Source: Galaxea fascicularis
Taxonomy: Eukaryota > Cnidaria > Anthozoa > Scleractinia > Euphylliidae
NCBI GenBank assembly: GCA_948470475.1
Contig: OX419338.1
Location: 9,487,350-9,551,349 of the forward strand
Length of the DNA stretch: 64,000 nucleotides
Direction of reading: 5' to 3'
Shown piece by piece: positions 42,832-53,263 of the stretch. Position 1 is the first letter of the stretch. Every line of letters begins with the position of its first letter. The translations under genes and the position numbers were made by a program. The notes under the pieces are model-generated. The model saw only the letters and a program-made list of their open reading frames with translations. It was not told the origin of the DNA and ran no database searches.

Positions 42832-42903
42832 AGTTTTTGTAGCTTTGCGTTATTGCTAAAAATCCCAGAAGATAACTTCTGTAACTGATTGCTTGATATA
42901 TCC
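42832..42903 (-). CDS. LRR exon, class B
   Basis: 72 nt, acceptor TTTTGTAG, donor GTAAGT. Decodes DISSNQLQKLSSGIFSNN then AKLQKL. Confidence 0.8.
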
Positions 42904-43011
42904 CTACAAAACAAATTGTTAATAGTGAAATGTGTCCAGGACCCTAAATTAAATTACAAAGGAGCTCATTCTTGTCGGGTTGACGTGATCTTTATTCAGT
43001 TCATTGCTTAC

Positions 43012-43083
43012 AGATTTTGTAGCTCTGTGTTATTGCTAAAAATTCCTGAAGGCAAGTACTGTAACTGGTTGCTGGACAAATCC
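43012..43083 (-). CDS. LRR exon, class B
   Basis: 72 nt, acceptor TTTATAG, donor GTAAGC. Decodes DLSSNQLQYLPSGIFSNN then TELQNL. It is the intact form of the truncated exon at 9938. Confidence 0.8.
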
Positions 43084-43185
43084 CTATAAAAAATTGTTAA
43101 TTATGAAATTAACTCATGGGCTTTTGAATGTTTCTTCAATTTTCATGTCAGGTGACTTGAGTCTTATTTCAGTTCATTAACTTAC

Positions 43186-43257
43186 AGATCTTCTAGCTTT
43201 GTGTTATTACTAAAAATCCCTGAATATAGGTTCTGTAACTGGTTGCTTGATATGTCC
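43186..43257 (-). CDS. LRR exon, class B
   Basis: 72 nt, acceptor TTTTGTAG, donor GTAAGT. Decodes DISSNQLQNLYSGIFSNN then TKLEDL. Paralogue of 9408. Confidence 0.8.
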
Positions 43258-43385
43258 CTACAAAACAAATTGTTAATAGTGAAATAAGTCCCAGCAACCT
43301 AGATTCAAAAAATTAACTAGGGAGCTGTTTAAAATGTATCTTCATTTTTCATGTCGTTGACGTGATCTTATGATCATTACCTTAC

Positions 43386-43449
43386 AGATGTCGTAGCTCT
43401 CTGTTATTGCTAAAAATCAGCCAGAAGATAAGTTCTGTAACTGGTTGAG
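43386..43449 (-). pseudogene. Decayed class-B LRR exon
   Basis: Same internal TGA and same loss of the acceptor side as 9589-9652. This is a shared lesion inherited through the cluster duplication. Confidence 0.65.
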
Positions 43450-43546
43450 TCTATATTCAAAAAATTAACTGTGGAGCTTTGAAAGTTTCTCTTCGTATAG
43501 TTTTTCTTGTTGGATTGACGTGATCTTACATTAGTTCATAACTTAC

Positions 43547-43618
43547 AGTTTTCGTAGCTTTGCTTTATTGCTAAAAATCCCTGAAGATAAGCTCAGTAAC
43601 TGATTGCTTGATATATCC
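43547..43618 (-). CDS. LRR exon, class B
   Basis: 72 nt, acceptor TTTTGTAG, donor GTAAGT. Decodes DISSNQLLSLSSGIFSNK then AKLRKL. Paralogue of 9751. Confidence 0.8.
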
Positions 43619-43715
43619 CTACAAAAACAAAATTGTTAATAGTAATTAAAAATGAGTCCAGTACCCTAAATAAAATTACTAAGGAGCTCATTCTTGTCAG
43701 AAAATTCGTTATGTA

Positions 43716-44246
43716 AGCTGATTTGACGTATCTTACGCAAATTCACACAGGGACTGGGTAAATCTCTCTACTTCCTGTGTGCCAAATTTGGCGAAGATCG
43801 GAAATAACGCGATTTTTCGCGGAATTTTTTTTCTTATGGGTCGTAAACGACCCATAAAAAGAGGAGCTGTCGAGAACGGGTCAACACAAAAAAAATCGTT
43901 ATTTTTTAGCTGATTTGACGTATCCTACGCAAATTCGCACAGGAATTGGGTAAATCTCTCAACTTTGTGTGTACCAAATTTGGCGAAAATCGGAAATAAC
44001 ACGATTTTTTGCGGATTTTTTTTTCTTATGGGTCGTAAACGACCCATAAATAGAGGAGCTGTCGGGAATGAGCCAACACAAAAAAATCGTCTTATAAGCT
44101 AACTTGACGTATCCTACGCAAATTTGCACAGGAACTGGGTAAATTTATCAACTTGGTGTGTTCCAAATTTGGAGAAAATCGAAAATAACACGATTTTTTG
44201 CGGATTTTTTTTCTTTCGGGTCCTGGAGGACCCGAAGGTAATATGA
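43716..44246. repeat. Three-copy tandem repeat of about 190 bp with a hairpin
   Basis: Units begin near 43716, 43908 and 44097 (agctgatttgacgtat). Each carries a stem-loop after a T-rich run. In units 1 and 2 the stem is atgggtcg/cgacccat; in unit 3 it is tcgggtcc/ggacccga, so both arms changed together. Absent from the corresponding place in the left cluster (about 9900). No coding evidence. Confidence 0.8.
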
Positions 44247-44256
44247 TCTGTTGGTA

Positions 44257-44937
44257 AAGTGTTAACGGAAACAACGTTTTTGAAGACACTTCGGCCGAGT
44301 TCTGCTCAATTTGATTGCTCGATTCAGTTCCAACGAATAGCCTTCCAAGCCAAAACACCGATATTGTTCCGAAAGTCTATGCCCTTTGACGTAAACGATC
44401 AGTATAAAACTCTGCAGTTTCTCCTATTTGTGAAAGCGTATTCAACAGTTCAACATTTGACATAAACACAAGTCGAAAATATGTTTTTCTGTGTGAGGGA
44501 TGTCATTGTTTACGCGATGGTCAAGTGTTGGCCTGACAAGCAAGAAACTAATCTGCCTATTGTAATCCATTCGGACATAAACCACAAAACATAAATAGGT
44601 AGTAAACGTTTGAAGCAGGGTTTTCGGCAACATTTTGAAGTACCGGATTCAAACATGCGGACGTCAGACTTCAGAAAATAATTATTTCGTGTGAACTACT
44701 GGACGTTACGTCCGGCGTCCGGCCTCAAACGAAACCCCTGTTGAAGTGGGGTAGATTAAATATCTCCCCTTACAAAGCTAGGCAGCCAGCCAGCAAAAGT
44801 TGTTTGTAAAAACATCGTAACTATGCAGTGTGACTAATTACACTTGGGATGTTCGCGCCAAACGTTCGCGTGACCTTTTGTTTTCGGACCGCCTAAAGGC
44901 TCGTGGAATAGATCGTTGAAAAGTTTACCGTTTTTTA
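44257..44937. repeat. Dispersed block Y, right copy, first part
   Basis: Matches 11525-12760 apart from the MITE at 12059-12580. It is interrupted at 44938 by the inverted-repeat element and resumes at 58200. Confidence 0.75.
44770..44772. other. Empty target site (TTA) of the 12-kb MITE
   Basis: ctccccttacaaagc contains a single TTA where the left copy has TTA-MITE-TTA. Confidence 0.85.
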
Positions 44938-45479
44938 TGACGCGCCAAAACGGACAAAAATACTTCCTTAATATATATAGTACTTACTTAATATATATAA
45001 GACTTCTTCCTGATATGTAAAACTTGTTTCATAAAAATACAACTAGATGTGGAAATATCCAACTTGTTCCCAAATAAATACAACATCTTGCAAATGCACA
45101 AGACTTTCTTTGAACACTTATACAACTTGAGGCGCACACACACAAAACTTGCTTCAAATATTTGACTTCATTCACACAAATAGGACTTGTCTTAAATATG
45201 AAACCTGGAACATATATATAAAACTTCTTATCGATTAGATTGTTGATGATCGATTCTGGGTTTTGTACTTCGTGTAAGACCACTAACAAATAGTGTCCGG
45301 GTATGGAAAGCCAAATAGGGCAAAATTCAAGAAGCAAAATTGGCTCCACATTCAACACTGAAATTTCCTATCAAGGTCACGACAGATTTCAATCAAGCTC
45401 AACAAAATCGAGTCACGTTCAACAAATTTCCTTTTAAGGCCAAGAGGCCTTTGAATCAAGCTCAAGAATGAACTTGCGA

Positions 45480-45957
45480 CGTGTCTAGATACCCGCAGCC
45501 GGGAAGTGTTTTCAAAAAACTAGATACTCGGCAGTCAGAAATTTTGACCAAGTTTCTCGAAATAGCTCGTTTAATTCCCCTAAGAACATAAGATATTTGT
45601 TTAGAATCTCAAGCGATTATAAATATTGCCTTGGGTTAAAAGTAGAAGCGACTGTCGACAGAGTGAAATCTCAATGTTTTCGAGACTTCAAGTTCTGACA
45701 CAATAAGTCAACTCCCGATAAACATCCACAGAAATTATCAACGAAACCTCACCAGAGTATTTAGTGTTTGTTCAGAAATGCCAAGCGATTCTTAAATAAA
45801 GGTCACGGGTGCGGTAAATACTAGATGCCCGGCAGTCGGAAATTCACGTCCAATTTACACGAAATACCTTATTTACTTTGTGTAAAAACACCAGGAAGTT
45901 GTTTAGAACACTCAAGCGATTTCAAACACTGCTTTGGGCTGGAAGTAGAGGCAACCG
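45480..45957. repeat. Core tandem units of the inverted-repeat element
   Basis: Two diverged units (about 45510-45800 and 45815-45957, continued at 52767-52860) share the ordered words ctagat-c-cggcagtc, gtttagaa and agagtgaaatct. Non-coding. Confidence 0.6.
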
Positions 45958-46980
45958 TGTGGCGTAAGCCCCGAAAATTCCCTTGACGATAGAAATGGCA
46001 AAACAAAGACTAATAACACCGAAACTAACAATGACTGAATACACGCACCCCTTCCCACAATCCCGCAACACTCCACCATGAATTACAATAACTAATGTTT
46101 ATTAAAGTATATATATAAAAAAAAAAAAAACACTCGATATTAACAGCATTAACACTTAAGTAAACTAATTCTAAATATTCTATAACAATTAATACAATTA
46201 ATTACTAAACTATTGCGATTCCTAACCTAAACTTTAAGTAATTTTAAACCTATACAATAATAACAAATTATATACAACAGTTCACAGTTCAGTTTCACTA
46301 TCCGCGTCTCCTCCTAACCAACACCACACCACACCACACCAACCAATACCACAAACCTCTTCTTCCTCTTTGATTCCAACCTTGTCCCGCGTCTTTTACG
46401 TCCTTTTCTTTTTCTTTACAGCTGACGTTTTCTTCTTAGCACAAGGTCTTTGGACGATCCCAATTGCCACACAGCACGTTACTCTTCTCAATCCTTACGC
46501 CACCACTGACAAATGTGTTTCGTCAATTGCAAGTTATTTCTTGGCTGGCGCCTACCAATGGCTCTTGATAGTGAATAAAACTTTTCTCTTTCTGGCCACA
46601 GGCCCTTCACCTTGTCTCTCTTTTTCTTGCTTTACTCCCTCTACCGACAAAACTGCTACACACAACAACCCACTGCAACTGTACAACTTACATTTATATA
46701 TTTATGGAAATTTTTTTTTACAATTAACACTTAAAACAAACGCTATAAAGAAAGTGACTGGAAAGAACACCTGTTACACGCTGAATTGTACAAATTTACA
46801 TAATTCCTGAAACATACATCTAAACTACACAATACACTAAGAATGTTTAAATATTAAATAGTTAAATGTTACATGAGTTACGTAACAAAGTTACGTAACA
46901 ATGAACGACAAAAATCCAAACAACACACTAAAACAAAAACTTAAACTAAACGCAAACAACTACTAAATAATTTCGTGACA
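45958..46980 (-). repeat. 3' LTR of the Gmr1-like element
   Basis: TG...CA ends, 1023 bp. Contains an AATAAA signal on the minus strand (tttatt at 46098-46103) followed by an A/T run. An antisense 146-residue ORF (46370-46810) is present identically in both LTRs. Confidence 0.9.
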
Positions 46981-46990
46981 CCTCCCCCCT
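46981..46990 (-). promoter_or_regulatory. Polypurine tract of the Gmr1-like element
   Basis: AGGGGGGAGG on the minus strand, immediately next to the 3' LTR. This is the expected plus-strand priming site. Confidence 0.85.
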
Positions 46991-47075
46991 TAACAAGTCT
47001 ATTTTTGGGGTGGGACGACGCAAAAATAGAAAGGAAAAGGAGAGAACTGATGGTAAAGTTGGACGTACAACAAGC

Positions 47076-50000
47076 TCAAACTCTGCTTAGAGCATCCACA
47101 TTACAGTGATTTCTGCCACTCTTGTGTTCTATAAGCATGTCGTACTCTTGGAGAGTAACGCTCCACCGCAACAACTTTCGGCTTTTATCGCGGACTTGGT
47201 TTAGCCAGACCAAAGGGTTGTGGTCAGTCTGCAATTTAAAGGTTCTGCCAAATAGATAATACCTAAATAACTCCACAGCCCACACAATGCCTAAACATTC
47301 CTTCTCTGTCGTACTAAGTTTTTGTTCCCTGGGTTGCAACTTCCTACTAGCATAAGCTACTGGGTGCTCTTCTCCGTCCTTACCTTTCTGGCACAAAATA
47401 GCTCCTAGACCTCTGTTTGAAGCGTCAACTTGCAAAATAAATTCTTCATCCCAGTGGGGTGGTCGTAGGACTGGAGGTTTTTGAATAGCTTCTTTTAAAT
47501 CAAGGAATGCTCGCTCGTGAACGTCAAGCCATTTCACCTTTGTGGGATTTTTTCCACTTGTCAAATCCGTTAGGGTAGCTGCTCTTTCAGAAAAATTTGG
47601 AATAAACTTACGATAGTAACCAACCAAGCCTAGAAAGGATCTTACTTCCTTCTTGGTTGCTGGCCTGGGGTACTCAATAATGGACTGGATAAGAGCTTTA
47701 CGAGGTTCGATCTTATCTCCGCCAACACGATGCCCTACAAAATCTACAGTTTTCATAGCAATTTTGCATTTAGAGGGTCGTGCATTAAGATTGCATTCTC
47801 GGAGTCGATCTAGAACTTGGCGAAGTTCCAACAGGTGTTGTTCAAAGGTAGAAGGTGTGTCGACCTCAACGTCATCTATGTAAGCATCAGCAAAATGAAA
47901 ACCTTTTAGTACCACGTCTGACATCATTCGTTGAAACGTGGCTGGTGCTGTCTTCATTCCAAATGGCATCACAAGAAACTCATATAAGCCCTTTGAAGTA
48001 ATGAACGCCGATTTCTCAATTGTAGTCGTCTCAAGGGGAACTTGCCAATACCCTTTCGTCAAGTCTAATGTAGTTATAAACTTGGCAGAAGCAACCTTCT
48101 CTATCATCCTTTCCATTAACGGAATCGGATATGCATCCATTTTTGTTACGCTGTTCAGCTTCCTGTAATCGACACAAAATCGGATGGTTCCGTCTGGTTT
48201 CGGAACAATGACAACTGCGGACGCCCAGGGACTATTTGAAGGACGAATTATGCCTAACTCCAGCATCTTATCGATTTCTTTGTTCACCTCACTTTCGAGT
48301 CTTTGCGGGACCTTGTATGGTGAACAACGGATTGGGGGGGAGTCATCTGTATCAATTTGATGGATTGCTGCGTTCGTTACATTTGGTTTTCCAGAGAACA
48401 CATCAGCGTACTCCTGTAGCAATTTCTTCACCTGAATTTTTTGAGGTTCGGATAGCTCGTAAGAAATGACAACGTCTTCCCATGATTCATCCGACGTAAA
48501 TTGAGGGACATCCCGTTCATGTGGCAGAGGCATCTCTGAGGACTCTGGCATAACCAACGCGGCTATTTCATCACGACTCTGCCATTTACTGAGAAGGTTA
48601 ATGTGATACGTTCGATGCTGCTTGTGTGTTTTGCCTGTATCTAGCTCGTAGTTAAGCCCGTCATTTAACACTTTGGTAACCTTGAAAGGGCCTTGCCAAC
48701 AAACCTCCAACTTGCTTCCTGGGGTGGGTAACAAGACCAAAGCCTTGTCACCAACTTCCAGACGTCTTTTAGAGCTGTGAATGTCGTACAGGCGTTTTTG
48801 TGTTCGATGCGTTTTCGTCATGTGCTCTTGAACCGCTTTCTGCATCATCGCGAGTCGTCTTCTGATTTCTAGGACATGGCTCACCAGGCTTTCCTTAGAA
48901 GGGCGTTTCTCTAACCATGTTTCTTTTATAACAGCTAACGGCCCACGGACTGATTGACCATACAGTAACTCAAAAGGAGAATATCCAGTGGATTCACATG
49001 GGACCTCTCTGTAGGCAAACAGCAGATAAGGGAGGAACTTGTCCCAATTTTTCACCCGCTCTCGGACAAACTTTTTGAGCATCCGCTTCAGAGTACCGTT
49101 GAAACGTTCAACCAGACCGTTTGCTTCTGGGTGATATACTGAAGTTTGAATCTTGGTAATTCCTAACTGATCATACAATTGCGCCATGAGGTTGCTTATG
49201 AAATTAGAACCCTGATCTGAAACCAATTCCTCTGGGATTCCTACCCTGCAAAAGTACTGAACAAGAGCATCTGCGATTGTTTTCGAACTTGTATTCCTGA
49301 GAGGTATGGCCTCTGGGTAACGCGTTGCATAGTCAACTATTGTTAAAATGTATTTGTACCCTGTAGTTGTTCGAGGTAATTCACCCACTATGTCAATGGC
49401 TATCTTACGAAACGGTTCCGTTTCTGGTTTCACTGGATTAAGTGGTGCCCTGTGCGACTTCATCTTGCGTGCTACTAACTGACATTGTGGGCAGGTCGCG
49501 CAGTATTTTCGAACATCAAGGCTAATACCAGGCCAAAAGAAATGCACTTCTATGCGATTCAATGTTTTCGTGGAACCCATGTGACCAGCTAAAGGGATAG
49601 TATGGGCGACGCGAAGAATTTCATTTCTATAGGCTTCTGGGACAACCACACGGTCAACATACCTCACCCCATCATGTACATCTTCCAAAAACTTGCGATG
49701 CATGAGCAAATCATTTTCAATGAAATAACTATTTCCTTCCTCGGGTGCTTTCTGAAGCGCCTTACTACGTGCCTTATCGAGCGTCACGTCGGTTCGCTGA
49801 TCTTCGATAACCTGGCCCCTATTTCTATCCAAAATGTTAAGCAATAAATTCTCCATACCTGACTCTTCAACAACCCCCTTTGGACTTTCCTCGTCAATCT
49901 CGCCTCGCTCTGGTTCTTCAAAGAGTGTTGGTAGATCACCCTTTCTCAGACCTTCCTTCTTCGTCTCTTTTTTGGACAGATTCCTAACTGCAAGTGCGTT

Positions 50001-51650
50001 TTCGCGATCCACTACTTCATCCGCTTGTTTCTGGGCTTCCTGTAATACTTTCTGCCGCCTAGTTAGCACAAAAGCTTCATTGCTTTCCAAGCTATGAATC
50101 GATGTATTGTTCTCCCATTGATCCAGGACATTTTGTTTGGAAAGGGTTTTACCGAATGAAGATCTACCGAGTAGACAGTCAACTGGTAACTTGTCTAATG
50201 CCCCTACCAATTCCCTATGCCTGCCATGTTCGCTTTCAAATTCTACCCATGCTAAAGGTATAACCAGTCGTTCACCTGCTGCAGTCAAAACTGTCATTTT
50301 CTCCCCGGTTAAAGAATCATCGCTAACAAACCTTTTATGGACAAGGGTTCTAGTACACCCAGAATCAACTATCATCTCTGCAGGTTTACCCGCTATCCTG
50401 CCTTTAACATTGCACGGTGGAAACTCTGTTTTCTCCGAGTTAAGGGGAGTCATACAGAGCAGGTACCCTTGGGAGGTAGGGTTGCGGGTCCTCCCACAGT
50501 TAAACGACATGTGCCCTTTCTTGCCACATTTAAAACAAGTTACTTCGGGCCTTGTATTCTTAACGTTGGGCGAAACGGGATTCTGCTTACGCGAATCATG
50601 CTTGCTTTCGGGTGGAGGCACATCCTTTTTTACGTTCATTTCCTTCCTTTGTTTAAAACCCTGCCCTCTACCAAACGAAGCATATTTACCTGCGACGAGT
50701 GGTCCTTTCCTCGCTTGTACATGTAAGTTTGCTAGATTTCCAAGCTCTTCTGCAGTAGTTGGCTTTTGCTCTTTCAACCAAGCTCTTAGCTCTGGGCTTA
50801 CCGCATCCAGGAGCCTCTCAATCATTATTTGCTCCAAAATCATCTCAGCATCACTAGCAGCCCCTGCAACTTCCATCCAACGATTCAAATACCTTCTTGT
50901 CCGATTTCCCCACTGAACAAAGTCTTCCTCTGGTTGTTTCTCTGAGGTTCGAAATCTGAATCTGTAATGGTCTGCAGTTAGCTGATAAGCTTTAATAATG
51001 ATGTTTTTGCTTTCATGGTAATTTTGACATTTGGGGTCCGGGATCTCCAAGTAAATTGATTTGGCTTTTTCTGTAAGCTTAGGAACGAGATTGCCAACCC
51101 ACTCACTTTCCGGAAGAGACTGCGCTTTCGCCGTCATTTCAAATATTCTAAAGTAATCATCTATGTCTTCCTCTTCCCGCATTTCTCTAATCTTCATAAA
51201 CCTAGGCTTATTGGCACTCTTATATTGCCTTTCGGCCTCTCTAACAGCAAGCTGTTCTTTCTCACTCCTAAGAATTCTAAGTCGTTCCTCTTCCCTGACT
51301 AATCTCTCTTCTTCCTCCCGCGCTCTCTGTCTTTCATACTCCCTTTTCTCCCTTTCGGCCTCCCGTTCTTCCATTTGCATTTTCCTTCGCAATTCCAACA
51401 TCATTAGCTCTCGTTCTTGTAGTTGCACTCGTTGCTCGAAAGTCAAATTCCCCTCGGTTTCGGTCTGCTCCATTTCTTCACCTCCCGTGAACACATCACC
51501 CGGATTAGCCATTAACTTATCATGCACCCTAAGCTTGCTCGCCAGCGTCTTAATCCCATCTTTGCTAGTGAAACAAATCGATCTACTATTAGCTTCAGTT
51601 CTTAAATCTTCCAGAGACCAAGAATCATAACCCGAGTCTTTTGCAGCCAT
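47076..51650 (-). CDS. Gag-Pol polyprotein of the Gmr1-like element
   Basis: One frame of 1524 residues from the ATG at 51650 (MAAKDSGYDSWSLEDL). Order seen (numbering from that Met): SAP-like helix pair (about 10-45); long charged coiled coil (about 70-145); SCAN-like capsid domain (about 158-310); CCHC zinc knuckle CFKCGKKGHMSFNC (about 372); aspartic protease with IVDSGC (about 427); integrase H2C2 zinc region (about 683-723) and D,D,E at about 753, 822 and 848; then RT with YIDDV (about 1257), RNase H (LQVDASNRGLG) and the DALSRV end. Integrase before RT is the Ty1/copia-like order of Gmr1 elements. The frame stays open upstream through the primer site into the LTR (first ATG 51860), but the downstream ATG begins the conserved gag. 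No stops or shifts, so it may be active. Confidence 0.92.
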   Translation of the reverse strand: MAAKDSGYDSWSLEDLRTEANSRSICFTSKDGIKTLASKLRVHDKLMANPGDVFTGGEEMEQTETEGNLTFEQRVQLQERELMMLELRRKMQMEEREAEREKREYERQRAREEEERLVREEERLRILRSEKEQLAVREAERQYKSANKPRFMKIREMREEEDIDDYFRIFEMTAKAQSLPESEWVGNLVPKLTEKAKSIYLEIPDPKCQNYHESKNIIIKAYQLTADHYRFRFRTSEKQPEEDFVQWGNRTRRYLNRWMEVAGAASDAEMILEQIMIERLLDAVSPELRAWLKEQKPTTAEELGNLANLHVQARKGPLVAGKYASFGRGQGFKQRKEMNVKKDVPPPESKHDSRKQNPVSPNVKNTRPEVTCFKCGKKGHMSFNCGRTRNPTSQGYLLCMTPLNSEKTEFPPCNVKGRIAGKPAEMIVDSGCTRTLVHKRFVSDDSLTGEKMTVLTAAGERLVIPLAWVEFESEHGRHRELVGALDKLPVDCLLGRSSFGKTLSKQNVLDQWENNTSIHSLESNEAFVLTRRQKVLQEAQKQADEVVDRENALAVRNLSKKETKKEGLRKGDLPTLFEEPERGEIDEESPKGVVEESGMENLLLNILDRNRGQVIEDQRTDVTLDKARSKALQKAPEEGNSYFIENDLLMHRKFLEDVHDGVRYVDRVVVPEAYRNEILRVAHTIPLAGHMGSTKTLNRIEVHFFWPGISLDVRKYCATCPQCQLVARKMKSHRAPLNPVKPETEPFRKIAIDIVGELPRTTTGYKYILTIVDYATRYPEAIPLRNTSSKTIADALVQYFCRVGIPEELVSDQGSNFISNLMAQLYDQLGITKIQTSVYHPEANGLVERFNGTLKRMLKKFVRERVKNWDKFLPYLLFAYREVPCESTGYSPFELLYGQSVRGPLAVIKETWLEKRPSKESLVSHVLEIRRRLAMMQKAVQEHMTKTHRTQKRLYDIHSSKRRLEVGDKALVLLPTPGSKLEVCWQGPFKVTKVLNDGLNYELDTGKTHKQHRTYHINLLSKWQSRDEIAALVMPESSEMPLPHERDVPQFTSDESWEDVVISYELSEPQKIQVKKLLQEYADVFSGKPNVTNAAIHQIDTDDSPPIRCSPYKVPQRLESEVNKEIDKMLELGIIRPSNSPWASAVVIVPKPDGTIRFCVDYRKLNSVTKMDAYPIPLMERMIEKVASAKFITTLDLTKGYWQVPLETTTIEKSAFITSKGLYEFLVMPFGMKTAPATFQRMMSDVVLKGFHFADAYIDDVEVDTPSTFEQHLLELRQVLDRLRECNLNARPSKCKIAMKTVDFVGHRVGGDKIEPRKALIQSIIEYPRPATKKEVRSFLGLVGYYRKFIPNFSERAATLTDLTSGKNPTKVKWLDVHERAFLDLKEAIQKPPVLRPPHWDEEFILQVDASNRGLGAILCQKGKDGEEHPVAYASRKLQPREQKLSTTEKECLGIVWAVELFRYYLFGRTFKLQTDHNPLVWLNQVRDKSRKLLRWSVTLQEYDMLIEHKSGRNHCNVDALSRV

Positions 51651-51716
51651 AATTAACACTTGTGTGTTGCACGATTGTGTCTGAAGTGTGTGTACAACAA
51701 ATACCAAGGGAATAGT

Positions 51717-51734
51717 ATCCCACTCCTGACACCA
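51717..51734 (-). promoter_or_regulatory. Primer-binding site, tRNA-Leu
   Basis: The + strand atcccactcctgacacca equals the 3' end of a tRNA-Leu including CCA. It is 4 nt from the 5' LTR. Confidence 0.85.
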
Positions 51735-51738
51735 AAAA

Positions 51739-52761
51739 TGTGGCGTAAGCCCCGAAAATTCCCTTGACGATAGAAATGGCAAAACAAAGACTAATAACAC
51801 CGAAACTAACAATGACTGAATACACGCACCCCTTCCCACAATCCCGCAACACTCCACCATGAATTACAATAACTAATGTTTATTAAAGTATATATAAAAA
51901 AAAAAAAAAAACACTCGATATTAACAGCATTAACACTTAAGTAAACTAATTCTAAATATTCTATAACAATTAATACAATTAATTACTAAACTATTGCGAT
52001 TCCTAACCTAAACTTTAAGTAATTTTAAACCTATACAATAATAACAAATTATATACAACAGTTCACAGTTCAGTTTCACTATCCGCGTCTCCTCCTAACC
52101 AACACCACACCACACCACACCAACCAATACCACAAACCTCTTCTTCCTCTTTGATTCCAACCTTGTCCCGCGTCTTTTACGTCCTTTTCTTTTTCTTTAC
52201 AGCTGACGTTTTCTTCTTAGCACAAGGTCTTTGGACGATCCCAATTGCCACACAGCACGTTACTCTTCTCAATCCTTACGCCACCACTGACAAATGTGTT
52301 TCGTCAATTGCAAGTTATTTCTTGGCTGGCGCCTACCAATGGCTCTTGATAGTGAATAAAACTTTTCTCTTTCTGGCCACAGGCCCTTCACCTTGTCTCT
52401 CTTTTTCTTGCTTTACTCCCTCTACCGACAAAACTGCTACACACAACAACCCACTGCAACTGTACAACTTACATTTATATATTTATGGAAATTTTTTTTT
52501 ACAATTAACACTTAAAACAAACGCTATAAAGAAAGTGACTGGAAAGAACACCTGTTACACGCTGAATTGTACAAATTTACATAATTCCTGAAACATACAT
52601 CTAAACTACACAATACACTAAGAATGTTTAAATATTAAATAGTTAAATGTTACATGAGTTACGTAACAAAGTTACGTAACAATGAACGACAAAAATCCAA
52701 ACAACACACTAAAACAAAAACTTAAACTAAACGCAAACAACTACTAAATAATTTCGTGACA
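51739..52761 (-). repeat. 5' LTR of the Gmr1-like element
   Basis: 1023 bp, same as 45958-46980 except that a (TA)n/A-run is divided differently (7+16 instead of 9+14). The promoter for the element is expected here on the minus strand. Confidence 0.9.
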
Positions 52762-52904
52762 AACCGTCGAGCCTGGGCATAGAGTGAAATCTTCATACGG
52801 TTCCAACACTTCAATTCAAGTTCTGACACACTGAGCGTGACGTGATTAATCAGCTCTCGGGATATCCACAAATCATACTGTCCAAGCCTTCCCTAAAACT
52901 TGTT

Positions 52905-53065
52905 GTTTGTTGAGCTTGATCCCTTGATAGGAAATGTGTAAAATGTGATGCCGTGATTTTGTTGAGCTTGATTGAAATCTGTCTTGACCTTGATAGGAAA
53001 CGTGTTGAGCGTGACTTGATTTTGTTGAGCTTGATTGAAATCTGTCGTGACCTTGATAGGAAATT
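52905..53065. repeat. Tandem units of about 60 bp in the arm of the inverted-repeat element
   Basis: Three units share ttgttgagcttgattgaaatc and gaccttgataggaaa. They create repetitive minus-strand ORFs (ISYQG.DRFQSSSTKS) that are not genes. Confidence 0.75.
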
Positions 53066-53263
53066 TCAGTGTTGAATGTGAAGCCAATTTTGCTTCTTGA
53101 ATTTTGCACTATTTGGCTTTCCATACCCGGACACTATTTGTAAGTGGTCTTACACGAAGTACAAAACCCAGAATCGATCATCAACAATCTAATCGATAAG
53201 AAGTTATATATATATGTTCCAAGTTTCATATTTAAGACAAGTCCTATTTGTGTGAATGAAGTC

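Larger units (their letters stand above)
45958..52761 (-). mobile_element. Gmr1-like Ty3/gypsy LTR retrotransposon, apparently intact
   Basis: 6804 bp with 1023-bp LTRs, 5-bp TSD aaccg (45953-45957 and 52762-52766), a tRNA-Leu primer site, a polypurine tract and one uninterrupted Gag-Pol frame. The LTRs agree everywhere I compared them, except for the partition of a TA/A run, so insertion is recent. It sits inside the inverted-repeat element. Domain order (gag, protease, integrase, RT, RNase H) is that of the Gmr1 group. Confidence 0.92.

Noticed and set aside
1440..43700. Regularly spaced short repeats resembling a CRISPR array
   Set aside because: The repeats are 72-nt exons with splice sites, irregular long spacers and eukaryotic introns.
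46370..46810. 146-residue + strand ORF present identically in both LTRs (also 52151-52591)
   Set aside because: It is antisense to the retrotransposon and duplicated only because the LTRs are identical. Composition follows the AT-rich LTR, and no domain is recognisable.
50137..50916. Long + strand ORFs across the two Gag-Pol genes
   Set aside because: They are antisense shadows of clear minus-strand Pol and Gag frames.
52873..53124. Repetitive ORF ISYQG.DRFQSSSTKS
   Set aside because: Arises from the 60-bp tandem units in the arm of the inverted-repeat element; not conserved as a gene.
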